Shown: positions 1 through 6,829 of the stretch, piece after piece | Layout: each line of letters starts with the position of its first letter | Position numbering within the stretch: the first letter of the stretch is position 1 | Assembly: GCA_965279075.1 (NCBI GenBank) | Contig: CBDIHI010000011.1 | Location: 62,001-126,000, forward strand | DNA from: SZAS-79 sp965279075 | GTDB taxonomy: Bacteria; Pseudomonadota; Gammaproteobacteria; Burkholderiales; SG8-39 | Direction of reading: 5' to 3' | DNA: 64,000 nucleotides | The notes under the pieces: model-generated | The model's database searches: none | Told to the model about the DNA's origin: nothing | What the model saw: the letters and a program-made list of their open reading frames with translations, nothing else | Position numbers and translations under genes: made by a program

Positions 1-185
1 ACTCGGGTACTGGTTGGCGGTCGACGCGCTCGAATGACGGATTTTTGGCTTATAGAATCGCCCCAGTTCGGATCGTGCCTTTTGTCCAGGTCTTTGCCCG
101 TCCAATGGACGAGGAAATCAGAATGAATCGCGTAATCGGTTGTCATAAATTCTGATCCGCCTGAACTGCAGATGAGCTGCGGAAT

Positions 186-416
186 TTATGGCCGGCTCGA
201 ACCATCGTGTTTAGTTGCCTCGACGTGACGCCCGTTATACATCCCGTGAACCCTGGCGAATCCAGAACGAAACAGCTTGTCATCGATCAAGACCGCGACG
301 GCTTTCAATCTCGCATTCCGCTTGGCGTTGAACCACCGCGAAGCGAGCAATACTAAGATCGCAACGATCCCGGCTGAAACAAAGGACCAAGTCTTTTCAA
401 CGTCAGTCATGGACAT
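186..416 (-). CDS. Possible small single-span membrane protein, unrecognised
   Basis: A 76-residue reading frame I do not recognise. It has one hydrophobic helix (about residues 12-27, VSAGIVAILVLLASRWF) followed by a basic stretch (NAKRNARLK), then a polar tail containing GMYNGRHVE. This layout suits a small inner-membrane protein with its C-terminus inside, or the surviving piece of a larger one. The frame lies in the AT-richer accessory stretch left of a tRNA-Ser remnant. No clear ribosome binding site precedes the ATG. It may be real, a fragment or chance; coding potential is weak evidence only. Confidence 0.3.
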   Translation of the reverse strand: MSMTDVEKTWSFVSAGIVAILVLLASRWFNAKRNARLKAVAVLIDDKLFRSGFARVHGMYNGRHVEATKHDGSSRP

Positions 417-534
417 AGTCTACTTGACCAAGGCAAAGGCTACGCACACAATCTGCTACAGAGTGTTGCTACAAAGGCACTCTCGGTCCTACGGAAGAGT
501 CTTTTAAAATCAATGGCAGTGCAGATTGGTGGCG

Positions 535-555
535 CGAATCCCACCCTCTCCGCCA
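535..555 (+). pseudogene. tRNA-Ser 3'-end remnant (attachment-site scar)
   Basis: The 21 bases here match the T-loop, T-stem and acceptor 3' strand plus CCA of a typical proteobacterial tRNA-Ser (…CCCACCCTCTCCGCCA). The sequence to the left does not continue as a tRNA: the T-arm 5' side is altered and no anticodon arm or acceptor 5' strand is present. A 3' tRNA stub is the usual scar of an integrase that recombines in a tRNA gene. A factor-independent terminator lies about 45 bp downstream, as expected for the original tRNA 3' flank. The intact gene, if present, should be left of the window. Confidence 0.6.
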
Positions 556-556
556 G
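542..556 (+). repeat. 15-bp direct repeat, left copy (tRNA-Ser att-like)
   Basis: CACCCTCTCCGCCAG occurs here and again, same strand, at 5778-5792. The sequence is the acceptor 3' strand plus CCA of tRNA-Ser. Two direct copies about 5.2 kb apart fit tandem or nested integration at a tRNA-Ser gene. The flanks on both sides differ between the copies. Confidence 0.6.
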
Positions 557-601
557 TACAAAGACTTCAAACCTGCTCAGCAGACCCAGAGGCAGCCTCA
601 G

Positions 602-625
602 GCCCCGCACCGCGCGGGGCTTTTT
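602..625 (+). terminator. Factor-independent terminator
   Basis: A perfect 7-bp GC stem (GCCCCGC, 602-608; GCGGGGC, 614-620) with a 5-base loop is followed directly by TTTTT (621-625). It lies just downstream of the tRNA-Ser stub, so it is probably the original terminator of that tRNA. Confidence 0.75.
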
Positions 626-1138
626 GCTTCGGGCTCCTGACTGCGGTCCGCGCCGGCGGCCATGCAAGGCGTCTCAAACCCCGTTTGTCTCAAAACCGCA
701 TGACTGTTTCGGACTGGGTTCCGAGCCGTGGATTTGCGGGTTTCGGTAAAACAGGCTTTGAACCAAGTTGAACGTCATTTCGTTGTTCTGCATTCTATGG
801 ACGTCATTCAATGTTGAACCTGCTTTGCCGATTTGCCATTCGTAATCACTCAATACCGTAATTTTCGCCTCGCCAGATGCTTGGCCGAACCACATTCGAA
901 TTAGAGAGGGCTCGGCCGAACCACCGGCGCCTCTGACAGCACCCCTAGGTTGCGGTGAGCGGATTTTCGGCTAGACAGGCACGGCTGATGGGGGCAGGTC
1001 ACAGGTTCCAGAGACTTAGCCTGCCTACATTGTTGATTGAACTAGTCAGTCATGATGTGAAAAAAATCTATAATAATCAGACTACTACTATGCAGACATG
1101 CTTGGAGTGCGAATCGCCTTTCGGGATGGCGAATCGGG
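626..1138. other. Gene-free stretch, nothing recognised
   Basis: No convincing coding region is seen. The stretch is AT-richer than most of the window and contains short reading frames on both strands without recognisable composition. There is a perfect TATAAT at 1069-1074 without a suitable -35 partner, and a repeated GGCCGAACCAC. It may be decayed mobile DNA between the tRNA-Ser stub and the regulator pair. Confidence 0.4.
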
Positions 1139-1167
1139 TTGACAATATATAGCACAATGCTTATTAT
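1139..1167 (+). promoter_or_regulatory. Near-consensus sigma-70 promoter
   Basis: TTGACA (1139-1144), a spacer of exactly 17 bases, and TATTAT (1162-1167, five of six consensus bases). The predicted transcription start is about 1174, at or one base before the ATG at 1175, so the transcript may be leaderless. This is one of the best promoter matches in the window. Confidence 0.7.
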
Positions 1168-1176
1168 ATTAAGCAT
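1157..1176 (+). promoter_or_regulatory. Operator-like inverted repeat over the -10
   Basis: ATGCTTA (1157-1163) and TAAGCAT (1170-1176) are perfect 7-bp inverted arms around a 6-base centre, covering the -10 hexamer and the predicted start point. The next gene encodes an XRE-type helix-turn-helix protein, so the palindrome is a natural autorepression site. That assignment is inferred from position. Confidence 0.5.
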
Positions 1177-1735
1177 GCATTCCGACCTAAATGTCCGCAG
1201 TGGAGGCGAAATTGGGCAAGCCATCGAGGCAGCCCGGAAGCACCACGGGCGCTCCCAAAAGCAAGTCGCCGAAAAAATGGGTGTGAGCCGATCAACGCTC
1301 GACCATATCGAGAAATTCGACGGAAAGCTTGATGTCGGTATTCTCAAGGTGATGGCTGCAGCCAGGGAGGTCGGCCTGAATGTGGGCATTTATCGCGAAA
1401 GCCCCCAATTGATGGAGCGCAGGCTCGAGAGGGAACGAGCAGCTTCTCGGGCAGCGCGGGTACGTGAAAATCACCTGCGTTTAGCCACTTTGCTGGCGAT
1501 CCAAGACGGTGAAGCACTTGAGCGACTCTATAAAGCTCGCCGAATGGTCGAACTTTGGCGAGAAAACAAGACGTGTAGCGAACGCTATATTGATGGTTGG
1601 TCCGAAATCGTCAACGCAGCCCCCTTAGAGGCGGCCCGTAAGATCGCGAAGATCGAAAAGTCCTGGGTCGATGCAATGTTTCAAAATACGCCGTTCCACT
1701 CGTTTGAAGACGCAAACGCGGCGAGTTCCCGGTGA
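1175..1735 (+). CDS. XRE-family helix-turn-helix protein, antitoxin-like
   Basis: A DNA-binding protein of 186 residues. An XRE/Cro helix-turn-helix lies near residues 10-60 (GEIGQAIEAARKHHGRSQKQ, then VAEKMGVSRSTLDHIEKFDG). The rest is a charged helical region with many Arg, Lys and Glu. I start it at ATG 1175, where the predicted transcript begins; an upstream in-frame ATG (1157) and TTG (1139) lie inside the promoter. The next gene starts on GTGA, overlapping its stop by 4 bases, so the two are translationally coupled. Small XRE regulator plus nucleotidyltransferase-like partner is the layout of a type IV (AbiE-like) toxin-antitoxin or related pair. Autoregulation is likely from the overlapping palindrome. 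No family-level name is claimed. Confidence 0.7.
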   Translation: MHSDLNVRSGGEIGQAIEAARKHHGRSQKQVAEKMGVSRSTLDHIEKFDGKLDVGILKVMAAAREVGLNVGIYRESPQLMERRLERERAASRAARVRENHLRLATLLAIQDGEALERLYKARRMVELWRENKTCSERYIDGWSEIVNAAPLEAARKIAKIEKSWVDAMFQNTPFHSFEDANAASSR

Positions 1736-2283
1736 CTCGACAGCAGGTCGAAGACCTTCTGTCGGAAATCGGGACCAAGAGAAACCTCACGTCGTTCGTA
1801 GTCTTGGGCAGTCTGGTCGTGTACGGCCTTCCCGAGAGTGCTATTCCGTCCGACATGACAACGTCCAACGAGGTTGATGGCTATCCGGAAATTCATCCAC
1901 AGAGCGCCTTCGATCTTTCCCAGGAGTGGGGGCAAGGCTCCCCGTTTGAGGAAAAGTACGGGTTTTACTTTGACGCTATCTCACCCACGTTACCTACGCT
2001 CCCAGAAGGATGGCAATCCCGCCTGCTGGTTAGTAAAACGAAATCTGGCGTGACCATAAAGTTTGCTGAATCAAACGATGTCGCCATTTCAAAATACACG
2101 CGCGGCGAAGCCAAAGATCGTGAATGGATAAGATCGGGGCTTGCTGCGTCCATTCTTTCGCTGGCCACAATGGAATACCGCCTCAGGGAAACCAATTTTC
2201 TCGACCAGGATGAGCACGAAAAGGTCAAACGATCGATCGAGGAAGACCGAGTTTGGCTTTCAAGTCTAAGGCCCTCGGCCTGA
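1732..2283 (+). CDS. Nucleotidyltransferase-like protein (DUF6036/AbiEii-like)
   Basis: A 183-residue protein coupled to the upstream HTH gene through a GTGA overlap. The N-terminal half has a Gly-Ser pair after a hydrophobic strand (FVVLGS, residues 22-27) and later acidic residues (D41, E47, D49), resembling a degenerate nucleotidyltransferase fold. The segment SNDVAISKYTRGEAKDREWI resembles the DUF6036/AbiEii signature in which a conserved Asp-Leu/Val-Ala…Lys is followed by a Lys-Asp pair. By context it could be the toxin of a type IV-like system, with the HTH protein as antitoxin and repressor. The canonical GSx9DxD motif is imperfect, so activity is uncertain. Confidence 0.6.
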   Translation: MTRQQVEDLLSEIGTKRNLTSFVVLGSLVVYGLPESAIPSDMTTSNEVDGYPEIHPQSAFDLSQEWGQGSPFEEKYGFYFDAISPTLPTLPEGWQSRLLVSKTKSGVTIKFAESNDVAISKYTRGEAKDREWIRSGLAASILSLATMEYRLRETNFLDQDEHEKVKRSIEEDRVWLSSLRPSA

Positions 2284-2330
2284 AAGAAACAGGCTTTACG
2301 CACTAGTCGGGTCTGCACTCTGGAAACGCC

Positions 2331-2360
2331 GAGGGCTCCGATAAGGAGCCCTCGTGTTTT
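2331..2360 (+). terminator. Terminator of the HTH/nucleotidyltransferase operon
   Basis: A perfect 9-bp stem (GAGGGCTCC, 2331-2339; GGAGCCCTC, 2345-2353) with loop GATAA is followed by GTGTTTT. It lies 48 bp after the stop and abuts the CCA end of the ssrA remnant on the other strand, so it may serve both directions. Confidence 0.75.
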
Positions 2361-2455
2361 GGTGGGGCGGGGGGAATCGAACCCCTGTCCAGTGGCATGC
2401 CACATACTTTTCTACATTCTTAGACAGTCTACTTTGCCCCTGTAGAAGCTAGGTC
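2360..2455 (-). pseudogene. ssrA: ssrA (tmRNA) 3'-end remnant
   Basis: Read on the minus strand, about 96 bases match the 3' part of tmRNA. There is the GACTGTCTAAGAATGTAGAA stretch that precedes the tRNA-like domain, then …GGACAGGGG, the T-loop TTCGATT, CCCC, and a 3' end of CGCCCCACCA. Upstream (rising coordinates to 2628) I find no tRNA-like 5' half (GGGG…GATTCTGGATTCGAC), no tag peptide frame and no early pseudoknots, so the gene is not intact here. A 3' ssrA stub is a classic island scar, because many integrases use ssrA as target. A permuted two-piece tmRNA was considered, but no 5' piece is found on the low-coordinate side either. Confidence 0.72.
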
Positions 2456-2628
2456 GCTCCTGGTTTCGTTCGAAGCGCCTGCTTTATCCCATATTGCTGC
2501 CCAAACCCCTGATAGCAAGGAGGGATGGAAGCAGCGGCGATCGATTGGGTATCGCCATTGGGCGGACCTTTGCGGACGCGCCGAGATACCTTTCGACATC
2601 CTTTTATCCTTGTTGGAGGACTGGAGAT
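2456..2628. other. Leader between ssrA remnant and the next gene
   Basis: No gene. It contains the upstream region and a good Shine-Dalgarno (GGAGGA, 2615-2620) of the gene starting at 2629. The boundary with the ssrA homology near 2455 is a candidate recombination junction. Confidence 0.4.
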
Positions 2629-3831
2629 ATGGAGATCGTGTTTAAGCGCGAGGCGTTGTACGACGAGGTGTGGACGGTTCCCCTCACTCAGCTCGGCAAG
2701 AAGTACGGTTTGTCGGACAACGGGATCCGGAAAGTGTGCAAAGCGATGAATATCCCGCTCCCCACCGCGGGGCATTGGGCGAAGATTGCCGCGGGCCAAA
2801 AACTCCCCAGAAAGCCGCTGCCACCGAAGGCCGAGACGATCGAATTCACCAGCCGTCCGCCACAAGCCAACCGGCCCTTTTGGCTCCCGGCAGACGATGA
2901 GTGGCTAGCTGAACGCAAAGCCTTTGAGTCAGACCCGCAAAACCTGATCTCTTTTGACCCCAAGCCGGCACGCTGGCACGTGGCAGTCCGACCGCTTCGG
3001 GACATGCTTCGCGCCGAGGTGGCCGAGCTGCCCAAGATCAAGCGCGATGCCGATCGCGCGGAAAAGTCACAGCACGTGCGCCTAGAACCAAACTTAAATG
3101 GCTGGAAATGGCACGGTTTTGTCAATTCCGGGGAGTTGCTCTGCAATACGCATAGGCGAATACCTATGCGGGTCACGCCCCGAACGTACGAGCGAGCCCT
3201 TGGAATCCTCAATTCGTTGTGCGTCCAGGCGCAGGCGCGCGGCTTTTCTGTGACGCTCGACGAGAAGGAAGGGCGAATCGTGTTCGAGGGGTTTGAGGGA
3301 GATGTGCAGCTCAGGATTGCGGAGCGCCTGGATGACGAATGGCGTTCCGAGCAATCCTCTTGGGACAAGACATCTCGTAAGGTTAAGTACAAGGTACCCA
3401 CCGGAACGCTTCGCCTATACGTGGGGGAAACTTGGTCGGAAATTTGCATAGCGGACCTGGAAGGCGAGCCGATTGAGGGTCGATTGAACGAAGTTTTCCT
3501 CAAGATCTATTCTCGCATCGTCCGTTGCCGGGAACGCAGGCGCGAGTCCAAGGACAGGGAGGAGCGGTGGGCGGAGGAGAGGCGTCAGCGCGAAGAAGAA
3601 GAACGACGGCGCCAGGAAATCGCGGCAGCACGGGAAGCCGAACGTCGTAGGCGATATCGGCTGTTGAAGGAGGCTCGTAACTGGGAAACCGCAAAGCTCC
3701 TGCGGGCGTATATCGCGCACGTCGAGCGCTTGCCCTCGGAAGAAGCCGGCCCTCGTAACGCGGAGTGGCGCAGTTGGGCAAAAGGCGTTGTTGATGATCT
3801 GGATCCGCAGGGAAAGCTGCTCGACCGGTAA
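2629..3831 (+). CDS. Unrecognised protein with N-terminal HTH-like domain and coiled-coil C-terminus
   Basis: A 400-residue protein. I start it at ATG 2629 because GGAGGA sits 8 bases upstream; a longer in-frame start at 2494 would run into the ssrA remnant. The N-terminus (REALYDEVWTVPLTQLGKKY, then GLSDNGIRKVCKAMNIPLPT) reads as a small DNA-binding-like domain: a 'YDEVW…P…LGKKYGLSD' helix pair followed by 'GHWAKIAAGQK'. I have seen similar N-termini in uncharacterised bacterial proteins of mobile regions, but no function is established that I can name. The middle (about 110-290) is mixed alpha/beta. Residues about 300-365 are a highly charged Arg/Glu coiled coil. The gene lies next to the ssrA scar, so it is likely island cargo. 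Confidence 0.65.
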   Translation: MEIVFKREALYDEVWTVPLTQLGKKYGLSDNGIRKVCKAMNIPLPTAGHWAKIAAGQKLPRKPLPPKAETIEFTSRPPQANRPFWLPADDEWLAERKAFESDPQNLISFDPKPARWHVAVRPLRDMLRAEVAELPKIKRDADRAEKSQHVRLEPNLNGWKWHGFVNSGELLCNTHRRIPMRVTPRTYERALGILNSLCVQAQARGFSVTLDEKEGRIVFEGFEGDVQLRIAERLDDEWRSEQSSWDKTSRKVKYKVPTGTLRLYVGETWSEICIADLEGEPIEGRLNEVFLKIYSRIVRCRERRRESKDREERWAEERRQREEEERRRQEIAAAREAERRRRYRLLKEARNWETAKLLRAYIAHVERLPSEEAGPRNAEWRSWAKGVVDDLDPQGKLLDR

Positions 3832-4447
3832 ATTAGAAAACGTCTGGAGGACACAGCAAGCTGATACCGGGTTGGTTGAAACGGTTGGTCATTGGTCCCT
3901 GATGCCGTGAAAGGTGCCCTGCTGATTCCCAGATCGGGGCGGGTAGATTCCCTGTTAAAATTTTGAGCACAATTTATGCTCTTAGCGCGAAGGCGGCTAC
4001 AGATGCGGGATTCGCCGGATTTAGGCGCCAGTCGCGGCCTAGAAAGCGGGGAAGGTTCCCTGAAAAATTCCCTGTTACAGGGATTTTCCCTGGAGACGGG
4101 TTCGCCGCAGACTCTGTACACCGCCAGATTTGACTCCAGGACCGTACAATCCGGTCCGGAAATCCGCCCAAGCACCTCAAGCCGCTTTCAGCGTCTGAAT
4201 CTCGTCATACCGTCCATTCCGGGCAAGATCCCAGAGACCGATTACCTGCTGCATGCGAAGCCGGTAACTCATTCGCTCTGGGTCGGGCCGTTCGCTAGAC
4301 AGCGCCCGGAACTCGCCGTAGCGTATGTGTCTTCGCCGAGAGAAAGCGGGGTTTGTTGGCAGCAGCAAAGACATCGCAACAAGCCGGTGTCGGCTTTTGC
4401 CCCGGTCGGGGGAGGTCTGCGATAAATAATGACTGCGAGGAGATGAG
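3832..4447. other. Gene-poor decayed stretch before mscS
   Basis: About 600 bases without a supportable gene. The left half holds the TTCCCTG repeats. On the minus strand roughly 4180-4400 reads as a plausible protein tail (…YGEFRALSSERPDPERMSYR, then LRMQQVIGLWDLARNGRYDE, then IQTLKAA and stop). It runs into the opposite-strand mscS start without a start of its own and looks like the C-terminus of a truncated gene that I cannot name. The right end contains the ribosome binding site of the channel gene. Confidence 0.4.
3948..4092 (+). repeat. Cluster of TTCCCTG repeats with a 15-bp palindrome
   Basis: TTCCCTG occurs at 3948-3954, 4056-4062, 4068-4074 and 4086-4092. The third copy is part of a perfect odd palindrome, TCCCTGTTACAGGGA (4069-4083). 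Similar clustered CCCTGTT/ACAGGGA blocks occur beside decayed transposase or integrase genes in other proteobacteria. Here no transposase is left, so the role is unknown. Confidence 0.5.
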
Positions 4448-5284
4448 ATGACCGAAGGCACCGGGAAGCTGGAGATTTTGCGGAATCTCGAATCCACCGA
4501 CGTCGTGCGGGTCGCGAGCGTGCTCGTTCTCGCCTGGCTATTGGCATTGACAGTGCGCTGGGTACTGCGCCGCGTGGCCGAGGCGGCGCCCGTGCGCCTG
4601 CGGCTTCCGAGCCTGCGCCTGATTCCGCTCCTGCGGTTGTGCATCGGGATCGGAGCGTTCGCGGCGATCGTGCCGATCATCGTCGAACCGAATTTTCAGA
4701 ATATGGTGGCAATCGTCGCCAGCGTCAGCCTGGCGCTCGCCTACGTGCTCAAGGATTACGCCAGCAGCCTGGTAGCCGGCATGGTGACGATCATCGAAGG
4801 CCCGTACCAGCCCGGCGACTGGATCGAGCTGGACGGTACCTACGGCGAGGTCAGGCTCATCGGCCTGCGCGCCGTGCACATCGTGACGCCCTACGACAAC
4901 GAGGTGATTATTCCCCACTCGCGACTATGGTCGGCCAGCGTCTCCAACGCCACCAGCGGCGGTCACACCGTGCTGTGCGTTGCGGATTTCTACTTGCACC
5001 CGGATCACGACGCGCGGACGGCGCACCAGTGTCTGGCCGAAATCGGCGCGACCAGCGCCGGCCTCAAGCCCGACACGAAGGTCAGCGTGATCGTGCAGGA
5101 GAAGCCATGGGGCACCCACTACAAGCTGAAAGCCTACGTGAACGAGAGCCGCGATCAGTTTCAGTTCGTGACCGACCTCACTATCCGCGGCAAAGAGGCA
5201 CTCCGAGCAATGAAAATCCGCTTCGCTCAGGCGCCCTACTCCGAGACGGCGGTAGTAAAAGCTGTCTCGGCTTCGGCGCACTGA
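4448..5284 (+). CDS. MscS-family small-conductance mechanosensitive channel
   Basis: A 278-residue inner-membrane channel that opens under membrane tension to release solutes during osmotic downshock. There are about three transmembrane helices: residues ~19-37, ~58-76, and the pore-lining segment ~79-112 (SVSLALAYVLKDYASSLVAG). The cytosolic beta domain follows with the typical GDWIELDGTYGEV, an Arg-rich strand, and NEVIIPHSRLW. Length is close to E. coli MscS (286). It starts at ATG 4448 with GAGGAG upstream. It is a stand-alone gene at the right side of the island-like segment, just inside the second tRNA-Ser-type repeat; whether it is cargo or core is not clear. Confidence 0.85.
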   Translation: MTEGTGKLEILRNLESTDVVRVASVLVLAWLLALTVRWVLRRVAEAAPVRLRLPSLRLIPLLRLCIGIGAFAAIVPIIVEPNFQNMVAIVASVSLALAYVLKDYASSLVAGMVTIIEGPYQPGDWIELDGTYGEVRLIGLRAVHIVTPYDNEVIIPHSRLWSASVSNATSGGHTVLCVADFYLHPDHDARTAHQCLAEIGATSAGLKPDTKVSVIVQEKPWGTHYKLKAYVNESRDQFQFVTDLTIRGKEALRAMKIRFAQAPYSETAVVKAVSASAH

Positions 5285-5860
5285 CATTCGCCGGGAGTGC
5301 CGGGATGTGCCGTCCAAAATTCGAAATCTCGAGGTGTCACATTGAGACTGAACGGCACAGTGCCGCTAGCCGTTGCGGCAGGGCGGCAGGTGCGGACCAG
5401 CTCGTCCGGCCAGGCGCGCCGCTCGTTCCTCGCGGCTCCGACGCCTTGCCGGACTCAACCAGAATCCGCAAAGCGGCGCCATTGCAGTGCGCAGCCCCGA
5501 TGGGGCTTCCTGCTCCCTGCGGTCGTCTGCGGGTCGCCTGAGCCGCCTGCGTATGCCCGCGGCAGATTGCTTGGCAAAAGAGAACGAAGCATCATGGTTC
5601 GATCGCATGCCAATTTGGTCCGAATTGTTTGGGCAACGCGACGCCATCTCGGCTTTTCGCCGTACGGAGCCAAGGCACGTGGCATTGATGAACTGCGTAT
5701 GGAACCCTGCGTCGTGGTAACTATTGATGAAGCATCTTCAAGTACAAGCATCGGCGCGGCGGGCAAACTGTGGAAGACACCCTCTCCGCCAGACACGCCG
5801 CGTTGACCGGCGCATCCCCGGGAAGATCAACGTCCCCGCCCGACCACCGGCGGCCATGAC
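5285..5860. other. Gene-free stretch containing the right att-like repeat
   Basis: Roughly 575 bases. The open frames here have no recognisable protein character and read as composition artefacts on both strands. The one structural item is the second copy of the tRNA-Ser 3'-end repeat at 5778-5792. The exopolysaccharide gene cluster begins immediately after at 5861. Confidence 0.45.
5778..5792 (+). repeat. 15-bp direct repeat, right copy (tRNA-Ser att-like)
   Basis: An exact second copy of CACCCTCTCCGCCAG, direct orientation to 542-556. It carries only the acceptor 3' strand and CCA of tRNA-Ser; the T-loop does not match. It probably marks the right border of the accessory region, 68 bp before the first exopolysaccharide gene. 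Confidence 0.55.
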
Positions 5861-6829
5861 ATGCGTATCGTCGTGACTGGCGCCCTGGGGCATATCGGAT
5901 CGCGCCTGATCCGCGATCTTCCGGCGGCCTTCCCGGCGGCCGAGATCGTGCTCCTGGATAACCTGGCCACCCAGCGCTACTGTTCCCTTTTCGACCTCCC
6001 TGACGCGGGGCGCTATCGGTTCTTCGAGGCGGACGTGATGACCGCCGACCTCGTGCCGCTGTTTTCCGGGGCGCAGGCCGTCGTCCACCTGGCCGCGCTC
6101 ACCGATCCGGCGCAGAGCTTTGCGGACCGGTCGGCCGTCGACCAGGTGAACGTGGCGGGTACCGAGCGCGTCGCGAGGGCGTGCATTCACTCGGGCGCGG
6201 CGCTCGTGTTCGTGTCCACCACGAGCGTGTACGGCACCGAACGGGCGTCGGTGGACGAGGACTGTCCCGACGGCGACCTGCGGCCGGAAAGTCCTTACGC
6301 CGAATCCAAGCTGGCTGCTGAGAGGCTGTTGCGTACGCTCGCGAAAGACGCCGGGCTCAGGCACCTGACCTGCCGCTTCGGCACGATATTCGGCGCCTCC
6401 CCGGGCATGCGTTTCCACACGGCGGTCAACCGGTTCTGCTGGCAGGCCGCGGCCGGGGTGCCGGTCAGGGTGTGGCGGACCGCGATGGACCAGCAAAGGC
6501 CGTACCTCGACCTCGGGGATGCGGTCGCGGCCCTGCTTTTCCTGTTGCATCGCGGGCGGTTCGATGCGGAGCTTTTCAACGTTGAAACGCTCAACACTTC
6601 GGTACGCGAAGTGGTGAATGCGATCTCCCGGCACGTCCCGCAGGTCCGGGTCGAGCGGGTGGACTCGCCGGCCATGAACAGCCTTTCCTACGAAGTGCGG
6701 GGCGGCCGCCTGCGCGGCCTGGGTTTCGCCTGCACGGGCAGCCTCGATCGAGGCATCGGGGAGACCATCGCGCTGCTGCGCGGGCTATCCGCGGCGCCGC
6801 AGTTCAAGCTCGGCGATTGCCCCGCATGA
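5861..6829 (+). CDS. NAD-dependent sugar-nucleotide epimerase/dehydratase
   Basis: A 322-residue extended short-chain dehydrogenase/reductase acting on a nucleotide sugar. The N-terminal Rossmann motif is TGALGHIGS (residues 6-14). A Ser-Thr-Thr catalytic patch (FVSTTSVYG) precedes the YAESK catalytic Tyr-Lys pair. Length is typical for UDP- or dTDP-sugar 4-epimerases and dehydratases, but the exact substrate cannot be read. It is the first gene of the exopolysaccharide block. The next gene starts on an ATGA overlap (6826-6829), so the two are co-translated. It follows directly on the att-like repeat. Confidence 0.8.
   Translation: MRIVVTGALGHIGSRLIRDLPAAFPAAEIVLLDNLATQRYCSLFDLPDAGRYRFFEADVMTADLVPLFSGAQAVVHLAALTDPAQSFADRSAVDQVNVAGTERVARACIHSGAALVFVSTTSVYGTERASVDEDCPDGDLRPESPYAESKLAAERLLRTLAKDAGLRHLTCRFGTIFGASPGMRFHTAVNRFCWQAAAGVPVRVWRTAMDQQRPYLDLGDAVAALLFLLHRGRFDAELFNVETLNTSVREVVNAISRHVPQVRVERVDSPAMNSLSYEVRGGRLRGLGFACTGSLDRGIGETIALLRGLSAAPQFKLGDCPA

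Noticed and set aside
674..895. A 73-codon minus-strand frame
   Set aside because: No recognisable features, no start signal, and it lies in AT-rich DNA without other genes; coding evidence is too weak.
1700..2455. A permuted two-piece tmRNA
   Set aside because: The 5' piece should lie on the low-coordinate side after the CCA end; instead there is a terminator and then the nucleotidyltransferase-like gene.
2360..2760. A complete tmRNA gene on the minus strand
   Set aside because: The 3' part is clear, but the 5' tRNA-like half, tag frame and pseudoknots are absent between 2456 and 2760.
5297..5806. A 170-codon open frame between mscS and the EPS genes
   Set aside because: No domain, no ribosome binding site and composition unlike a protein; other frames are open over the same bases.
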